Positions 9,447 to 13,901 of a stretch of DNA of 13,901 nucleotides are shown piece by piece. The notes beneath the pieces are model-generated. The model did not search any database. It was not told where the DNA came from and saw only the letters and a program-made list of their open reading frames with translations. Every line of letters begins with the position of its first letter. The stretch's first letter is position 1. Location: positions 1-13,901 of the forward strand of contig PHCL01000006.1 of assembly GCA_002842195.1 (NCBI GenBank), written 5' to 3'. The translations under genes were made by a program, and so were the position numbers. The stretch is from Betaproteobacteria bacterium HGW-Betaproteobacteria-20 (GTDB taxonomy: Bacteria; Pseudomonadota; Gammaproteobacteria; Burkholderiales; Methylophilaceae).

Positions 9447-9559
9447 TTATTTTTCCGCCTGCACTTAACGTACGTTCTCATTGGCACAGGGTGTGATGTT
9501 TGCTGAGCTGGCGGAATTTTGGCTTGTCAAAGAGCGTTTCTTGAGCCCATCGAAGGAAA
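9447..9559. other. Convergent serS/mltF spacer without clear terminator
   Basis: These 113 bases separate the ends of two convergent genes. A 7-bp hairpin, CAGGCGG (9437-9443) with CCGCCTG (9455-9461), carries the serS stop codon in its loop, but no T-run follows on either strand. No intrinsic terminator was recognised. Confidence 0.5.
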
Positions 9560-11026
9560 TTAGCGTGATGCAATTTTAAAATTGTTGTAATCAGGACTGT
9601 GGCTGGGTTGGTAACGCTCTAAAATGCGTTGATAGCTACGGATTGATTCTACAAAAATAACCGGCGCGCCGCCACTCGCATAGCCGTATTTTACTGTGCT
9701 GTAATATTCAGGATTAGTTAGCAGCACCAGCGTTTTTTTAACGTCTGCCCAACTGTCCGGGTTAAGGTTTAAGCGCTTGGCAAGCACTCTGGCATCTTCC
9801 AGATGTGCGTAGCCTATATTGTACGCAGCCAGTGCCATGTAGGTGCGGTCTGGTTCCGGTATGCGCGCTGGCAAGGTGTTAATCATTTTGATAATATATT
9901 TAGCGCCAGCCGGGATGCTTTGTTTCGGGTCCAGTCTATCGGTTACGCCCATTAAGTCTGCGGTGCTTTCAGTGAGCATCATTAGCCCACGTACTCCAGT
10001 GGGCGATGTGTTAAATGTATCCCAATGCGACTCTCGGTAGCTGACTGCAGCTAATAAGCGCCAATCTAATCCGGTTTCTTCTTGTGCCTGCTTAAATAAC
10101 CGCGTGCATTTTGGTAGCAATGAATGAGAGAGTTTTAGGAAATTAGTGATGTCCATCGTGTTTAGGCGCTTGGCATGGCCATAGTAACGGTCAATTAAAT
10201 TGCGCAAAGTACCATTTTTGTGAATTGTGTCAAAAAAAGCGTTCACTTTTATGACAAGTGCAGGATCTGCATTTTTTGGCATCGCCCAGGCGATTTTTTC
10301 AGGTTCGCCTAAAGGCATGGCCACCGCCAGGTTAGGGTAGTAATTTTGCATGACCGACACTAAATGACTGTCTGCCACGGTAAAATCTAACACACCGCCC
10401 GCCACTTCATCTAATAGCGATTCTGAATTGGTGTGTTTTAGTGCTTGCCAGTGCAATGTTGGCAGTTCTTTTTGAATTTTGCTCAATCGCTCTGCAAAAC
10501 TTGTGCCTTCTGGTACAGCTATTTTCTTATCGGCAATTGAAGTTAAATCTTTTTCTGAACGCAGGCGCTTGGGATTTATATCAGATTCACTATTGTAAAT
10601 AAGTTGCTGTTGTGTCTCCTGATAAGGTTTAGCAAACTGCACAAGCTCTTTGCGTAGATGCGTGATAGATAAATTGGCGGCGGCAATCGTTGCTTTACCT
10701 TTAAGCAAGGTCGGGATAACGTCACTAATACTGTTGACGAGTAGAAATTTTATTCGGTATTCTGGCGCATAGTCTTTAACAAATAAGGTTGCTAAATCAT
10801 ACTCAATACCGGCAAATTGATTGTCACCATTCAGGTAATAAGTGGCTGGACCGTTGTGTGTTACAAAAATAAGTTCGTGCTTGCTACTAGTGACTTCTGC
10901 AGCAAGTTTATCCTTCTGCTTTGCTTTGTCTTCGGTTGGCATGCAAGATGCAAGCAAAAGCAATACTAGTACAGCAGTTAATGTGTATAGAAAATGGAGG
11001 TGGTGTGGGTGTTTGACTGAGTTCAT
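9560..11026 (-). CDS. mltF: Membrane-bound lytic murein transglycosylase F, lipoprotein form
   Basis: MltF cleaves the MurNAc-GlcNAc bond of peptidoglycan with formation of a 1,6-anhydro ring. From the ATG at 11026 the protein has 488 residues. It begins with a lipoprotein signal ending LLASC, with the lipidated Cys at 28 and Met at +2, which favours outer-membrane sorting. A family 3 solute-binding-type domain follows (about 50-285). The SLT catalytic domain (about 310-450) has the catalytic Glu in SYRESHW (E332), then SPTGVRGLMMLT and AAYNIGYAHLEDAR; these match E. coli MltF closely. In-frame starts at 11062 (TTG) and 11044 (ATG) exist, but the first would overlap rpiA and both would lengthen the basic signal region without a better ribosome site. 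It follows rpiA by 26 bp. Confidence 0.92.
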   Translation of the reverse strand: MNSVKHPHHLHFLYTLTAVLVLLLLASCMPTEDKAKQKDKLAAEVTSSKHELIFVTHNGPATYYLNGDNQFAGIEYDLATLFVKDYAPEYRIKFLLVNSISDVIPTLLKGKATIAAANLSITHLRKELVQFAKPYQETQQQLIYNSESDINPKRLRSEKDLTSIADKKIAVPEGTSFAERLSKIQKELPTLHWQALKHTNSESLLDEVAGGVLDFTVADSHLVSVMQNYYPNLAVAMPLGEPEKIAWAMPKNADPALVIKVNAFFDTIHKNGTLRNLIDRYYGHAKRLNTMDITNFLKLSHSLLPKCTRLFKQAQEETGLDWRLLAAVSYRESHWDTFNTSPTGVRGLMMLTESTADLMGVTDRLDPKQSIPAGAKYIIKMINTLPARIPEPDRTYMALAAYNIGYAHLEDARVLAKRLNLNPDSWADVKKTLVLLTNPEYYSTVKYGYASGGAPVIFVESIRSYQRILERYQPSHSPDYNNFKIASR

Positions 11027-11052
11027 CTTCAGGTTCAAACACATATTCAAGA

Positions 11053-11730
11053 TTAGGCCCAACGCTCACTTACTGCACCATTTGCAGCAATGAATACCGC
11101 ATCAGTCAGGCCAAAGAAGATGCCATGTTCCACAGTGCCAGGGGTATTGTTGATTAACTCATTCAGCGTGTTAGCATCAATATCGATGTCAAATTTCATA
11201 TCCAACACATAACTGCCATGTGAGGTAATCCAAAAGCCATCTTTGGCGGCATTGGGACGTAAATCACCTTGCCCGCCAACACTTTCAAGACTTTTTTTAG
11301 CCAGTTGCCAGGCGAAGGGAATCACTTCAATCGGAATTGCAAAGTTTTGACCTATATGACTGACCAGTTTGCTTTCATCAGCGACTGCGATAAATTGTGT
11401 GGCTGCCTTTGCCAATAATTTTTCTTTCACCAGGTCACTGCCGCGACCTTTTAGCAGGGTCATGTCAGCGGTTATTTCATCAGCACCGTCTACGTATAAG
11501 TCAATACTGCTAATGTGTTCCAAGGCAATGATAGGTAAATGCAGTGACTGCGCGTGCTGGGTGCTGATGGTAGAACTGGCTACCGTGGTGATTTTAAGGC
11601 CTTCTTCACGTTGGCGGCGCGCAAGTTCTTCAATAAAGTAATTGGCAGTAGAGCCTGTACCTAAACCAACCAGCATGCCATTCTCAACATATTTTGCCGC
11701 CTGTAAAGCGACCAATTGTTTGTCGTTCAT
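11053..11730 (-). CDS. rpiA: Ribose-5-phosphate isomerase A
   Basis: RpiA interconverts ribose 5-phosphate and ribulose 5-phosphate in the pentose phosphate pathway. In organisms with the ribulose monophosphate cycle it also serves carbon assimilation, which would fit a methylotroph, though nothing in this gene proves that. The 225-residue length is normal. Phosphate-binding GTGSTA lies at 24-29, and the catalytic set is in register with E. coli: D81 and D84 in DGADE, K94, and E103. The glycine loop after K94 reads KGRGSDL, where E. coli has KGGGAAL. AAAGGA lies eight bases before the ATG. mltF follows at short distance and is probably co-transcribed. Confidence 0.96.
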   Translation of the reverse strand: MNDKQLVALQAAKYVENGMLVGLGTGSTANYFIEELARRQREEGLKITTVASSTISTQHAQSLHLPIIALEHISSIDLYVDGADEITADMTLLKGRGSDLVKEKLLAKAATQFIAVADESKLVSHIGQNFAIPIEVIPFAWQLAKKSLESVGGQGDLRPNAAKDGFWITSHGSYVLDMKFDIDIDANTLNELINNTPGTVEHGIFFGLTDAVFIAANGAVSERWA

Positions 11731-11803
11731 TTTGCAAATCCTTTACTGGATATTTTGGCTTTACTAAGCAACATAATAGCGCGATTATGGGTTTTTAGGC
11801 ATT

Positions 11804-11826
11804 AAAAAAGGGAGCAAGTTGCTCCC
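11804..11826 (-). terminator. Rho-independent terminator of efp
   Basis: On the minus strand, GGGAGC, a five-base loop (AACTT) and GCTCCC are followed at once by six T residues (11809-11804). It lies 60 bases downstream of the efp stop and 73 bases upstream of rpiA, so it separates the efp transcript from rpiA-mltF. Confidence 0.9.
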
Positions 11827-11885
11827 TGATTGTAAAACCTTAATGTTAAACCTTGCTGAAAAGCCAAGTTTTGTAAAGACGGTAT

Positions 11886-12446
11886 TTATTTCAATACGCG
11901 GTTTCTGTATTCGCCAGTGCGAGTGTCGATTTCAATTTTATCACCTTGTGCGCAAAATAATGGCACTGGAAACTCAAATCCGGAAGCGATTTTAGCTGGT
12001 TTCATTACTTTACCTGAAGTGTCACCTTTAACAGCAGGCTCGGTGTAGGTGATTTCACGCACAACCGTGGTTGGCAATTCAACTGAAATAGGTTTTTCGT
12101 TGTAAAAGCGAATGTCTGCTGCCATGCCGTCTTCAAGGTAAGGCAAAGCGTCGGCCATGAATTCTGCATCAACGTCATACTGGTTATAATCTGCGTCCAT
12201 AAACACATAGCTTGGGTCAGCAAAGTAAGAATAAGTCGCTTCTTTTTTTTCTAAAATAACCACTTCAAATTTGTCGCCAGCACCGTAGATGCTTTCGCTA
12301 GGAGTATCGGTTAACAAGTTTTTAAATTTCATTTTTACTACAGCAGTGCTGCGACCAGATTTAGTATATTCGGCTTTAATCACTACCAATGGGTCGTTGC
12401 CGACCATAATGACGTTGCCGGCGCGAAGTTCTTGTGCTGTTTTCAT
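11886..12446 (-). CDS. efp: Elongation factor P, arginine-32 type
   Basis: EF-P enters the ribosomal E site and relieves stalling at consecutive prolines. The 186-residue protein has the usual three beta-barrel domains: an N-terminal KOW-like domain with the loop TKSGRSTA, a central domain, and a C-terminal OB domain ending in the signature region [14 protein letters not shown]. The residue at the tip of the loop is Arg32, not the Lys34 of E. coli that EpmA beta-lysylates. Arg32 is the site rhamnosylated by EarP, whose gene lies immediately upstream. A likely own promoter is in the 66-bp gap to earP, and an intrinsic terminator follows. Confidence 0.96.
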   Translation of the reverse strand: MKTAQELRAGNVIMVGNDPLVVIKAEYTKSGRSTAVVKMKFKNLLTDTPSESIYGAGDKFEVVILEKKEATYSYFADPSYVFMDADYNQYDVDAEFMADALPYLEDGMAADIRFYNEKPISVELPTTVVREITYTEPAVKGDTSGKVMKPAKIASGFEFPVPLFCAQGDKIEIDTRTGEYRNRVLK

Positions 12447-12500
12447 AGATTTGCCTTGCTGATTTATGAGTTAAATTGGGTGTTGATTTGTTAGCCGCGC

Positions 12501-12529
12501 ATTATACCTTAACTATAATTTATTGCAAA
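12501..12529 (-). promoter_or_regulatory. Likely efp promoter
   Basis: On the minus strand a perfect TATAAT (12506-12501) is preceded at 17 bp by TTTGCA (12529-12524), a 4/6 match to TTGACA. The -35 lies inside the last codons of earP and the -10 just past its stop. The predicted leader is about 50 bases. This would let efp be expressed more strongly than greB-earP, as expected for an abundant factor. Confidence 0.6.
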
Positions 12530-13625
12530 AAATCACCAACTTAGCCGCCAGATCCGGTTGTGCTGCCAACTGCCTGCTTTGTGTCTGCGTGTAGGTTTTA
12601 ATCGCAGGTAAAAGTCCTAAATAGCGTTGCCAAGTATCATTTTCCACCTGCTTTGCAGGACGGTCCTCTGTAGACCAGTATTGGTGCGCCTCCCAGAGCA
12701 TCTGTTTTTGTTCGAAGTTTTGGTAAAAAAATGCTAAAAAAGCATTTAATTTCTTGAGGTGGGTGTTTTCAGATTGCAAATACGGTTGCCAAATGAATGG
12801 CTTTCCCGCCCAAATGGCGCGCACCCAGCTATCTTCACCGCGTACAAAATTCAAATCGCACGCACGCAAAAGTTTATCGTAATCAGCTTGGCTTAAAAAT
12901 GGCAGTACCTGTAAATTAAGATTCCCGCGTATTAAAGTTTCGCCAGCTTCCAATGAAGCTTTGCCAAAGAGCCTGGCAATCTCCGGCAAAATGCTACTCT
13001 GAGGCACAAGCAAAAGAACTTCATGGTTACAGACTTGCAGGGCCGTAAGTAAATGATGAATGGGTGCATGTGAATAACAAAATAATGAGATTTTAAGCGC
13101 ATCTTCATATTTGGCATTCACATGAAAGTCAGAATGACAGGCAGTTTTGTCAGCTATATTGGCTTCACGAATCAAGCCGCCCGTATCATCACGAAAGCCG
13201 GGGAAATAATAATATTTGGTCAGCGCTAGTGATGCGTGCGGTGAGGGTCTGGCATGAAAGTCACCTACCCAGGTTTCTGCAGACAGATATTCTAAATTGA
13301 TCCAAACGCTTTTACTGACCTGCATTTGCTGCATATAAGCATCTGGCAGTGCACAGGCAAATGTTTCAATCACAACATCTGCAGGTATTATTTCTGGGGC
13401 AGGCCAGGTACAAATTTCAACGTCGTTTACTAGTTGAGATTGCTTGCTAATATTCAGCTGAGGAATAATTTTACTGGCAGCGGTAAAGTCATCAATAAAC
13501 AATCTGACCCGTAATTGATGCTCCAGCACGAGCTGCTGACTTAACCGCCAACATACGCCGATGTCACCAAAGTTATCAACAATTCTGCAAAAAATGTCCC
13601 AACGCTTGCCAGTTAGATTACTCAT
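12513..13625 (-). CDS. earP: EF-P arginine rhamnosyltransferase EarP
   Basis: EarP (formerly DUF2331) transfers rhamnose from dTDP-beta-L-rhamnose to Arg32 of EF-P, which activates it. The 370-residue protein is a two-domain GT-B type inverting glycosyltransferase. The N-terminal signature WDIFCRIVDNFGDIGVCWRL (9-28) contains the two conserved Asp residues (D17, D21). The C-terminal domain has VRGEDSWVRA (261-270) with the conserved Glu264, then WAGKPFIWQPY, the donor-binding region. The ATG overlaps the greB stop as ATGA, and efp is next on the same strand, so enzyme and substrate genes are paired. dTDP-rhamnose synthesis genes (rmlABCD) are not in the window but should exist in this genome. 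Confidence 0.95.
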   Translation of the reverse strand: MSNLTGKRWDIFCRIVDNFGDIGVCWRLSQQLVLEHQLRVRLFIDDFTAASKIIPQLNISKQSQLVNDVEICTWPAPEIIPADVVIETFACALPDAYMQQMQVSKSVWINLEYLSAETWVGDFHARPSPHASLALTKYYYFPGFRDDTGGLIREANIADKTACHSDFHVNAKYEDALKISLFCYSHAPIHHLLTALQVCNHEVLLLVPQSSILPEIARLFGKASLEAGETLIRGNLNLQVLPFLSQADYDKLLRACDLNFVRGEDSWVRAIWAGKPFIWQPYLQSENTHLKKLNAFLAFFYQNFEQKQMLWEAHQYWSTEDRPAKQVENDTWQRYLGLLPAIKTYTQTQSRQLAAQPDLAAKLVIFCNKL

Positions 13626-13901
13626 GCGGGTACTTGATAATTTATTTCGGTGATTTCGTATTGCTCTTCACCTGCGGGCGTGGTGACTTTGATGACATCG
13701 CCAACTTGCTTGCCGAGCATGGCGCGGGCTAGGGGTGAAACCCAACTTATGTAACCTAATGACGGCTCTAGCTCATCTTGGCCGACAATGCGATAGCTAT
13801 GCTCAGTATCATTTTTAAGTGAAAATAAAGTCACCCAGGCGCCAAAAAACACCTTCTCCAAGCCTTGCTGGGCAGCAGGGTCTACAATCACCGCTAAATC
13901 C
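13622..13901 (-). CDS. greB: Transcription elongation factor GreB, C-terminal part (cut by window edge)
   Basis: This is the 3' end of a gene that enters from the right edge; the reading frame stays open to the last base (codons for D-L-A precede VIVDP). Gre factors bind the secondary channel of RNA polymerase and stimulate cleavage of backtracked transcripts. The visible part is the C-terminal FKBP-like domain: KVFFGAWVTL, YRIVGQDELEP, the ISWVSPLARAMLGKQVGD strip and VTTPAGEEQYEI. The KVFFGAWV strip is the GreB form rather than GreA. The N-terminal coiled coil is outside the window. Its TGA stop overlaps the earP ATG, indicating one transcript. Confidence 0.9.
   Translation of the reverse strand, partial: DLAVIVDPAAQQGLEKVFFGAWVTLFSLKNDTEHSYRIVGQDELEPSLGYISWVSPLARAMLGKQVGDVIKVTTPAGEEQYEITEINYQVPA

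Noticed and set aside
9467..9476. AACGTACGTT palindrome after serS
   Set aside because: Ten bases, single copy, in a convergent spacer where a regulator site is not expected; short enough for chance.
9571..9584. CAATTTTAAAATTG, a 14-base perfect palindrome
   Set aside because: Lies within the last codons of mltF, is AT-rich and forms a weak hairpin; likely chance, and no T-run follows.

Overview
The window is an ordinary bacterial chromosomal core region, most likely from a betaproteobacterium. I lean towards Methylophilaceae/Nitrosomonadales on moderate GC, a ftsK-lolA-rarA-serS cluster, and an EF-P of the arginine type paired with EarP; this placement is inference. There are thirteen protein genes, two of them cut by the window edges. 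I see no rRNA, tRNA, CRISPR array, insertion sequence or phage gene.

Left third (1-3247, all minus strand, read right to left): trxB (thioredoxin reductase), an Smr-domain protein, a Tat-exported dienelactone hydrolase-family enzyme, dgkA, and the start of a PAP2-type membrane phosphatase. dgkA and the PAP2 gene overlap by ATGA. A REP-like hairpin lies just after trxB.

Centre (3248-9446): a 393-bp divergent intergenic region holds a perfect 14-bp inverted repeat and an extended -10 promoter for ftsK. The plus-strand cluster ftsK-lolA-rarA-serS follows: chromosome segregation at the septum, lipoprotein transport, replication-fork maintenance and seryl-tRNA synthesis. A 13-bp direct repeat separates lolA from rarA. 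A long, nearly perfect hairpin (29-bp arms) separates rarA from serS.

Right third (9447-13901, all minus strand): greB (cut by the edge) overlaps earP by ATGA. earP is followed by efp, which has its own likely promoter and a clear rho-independent terminator. EF-P carries Arg32, the residue that EarP rhamnosylates, so enzyme and substrate are neighbours. rpiA and a lipoprotein-type mltF (lytic transglycosylase) form the last pair and converge on serS.

I searched for an undescribed system and did not find one. The most notable items are the intergenic inverted repeats and the greB-earP-efp arrangement.
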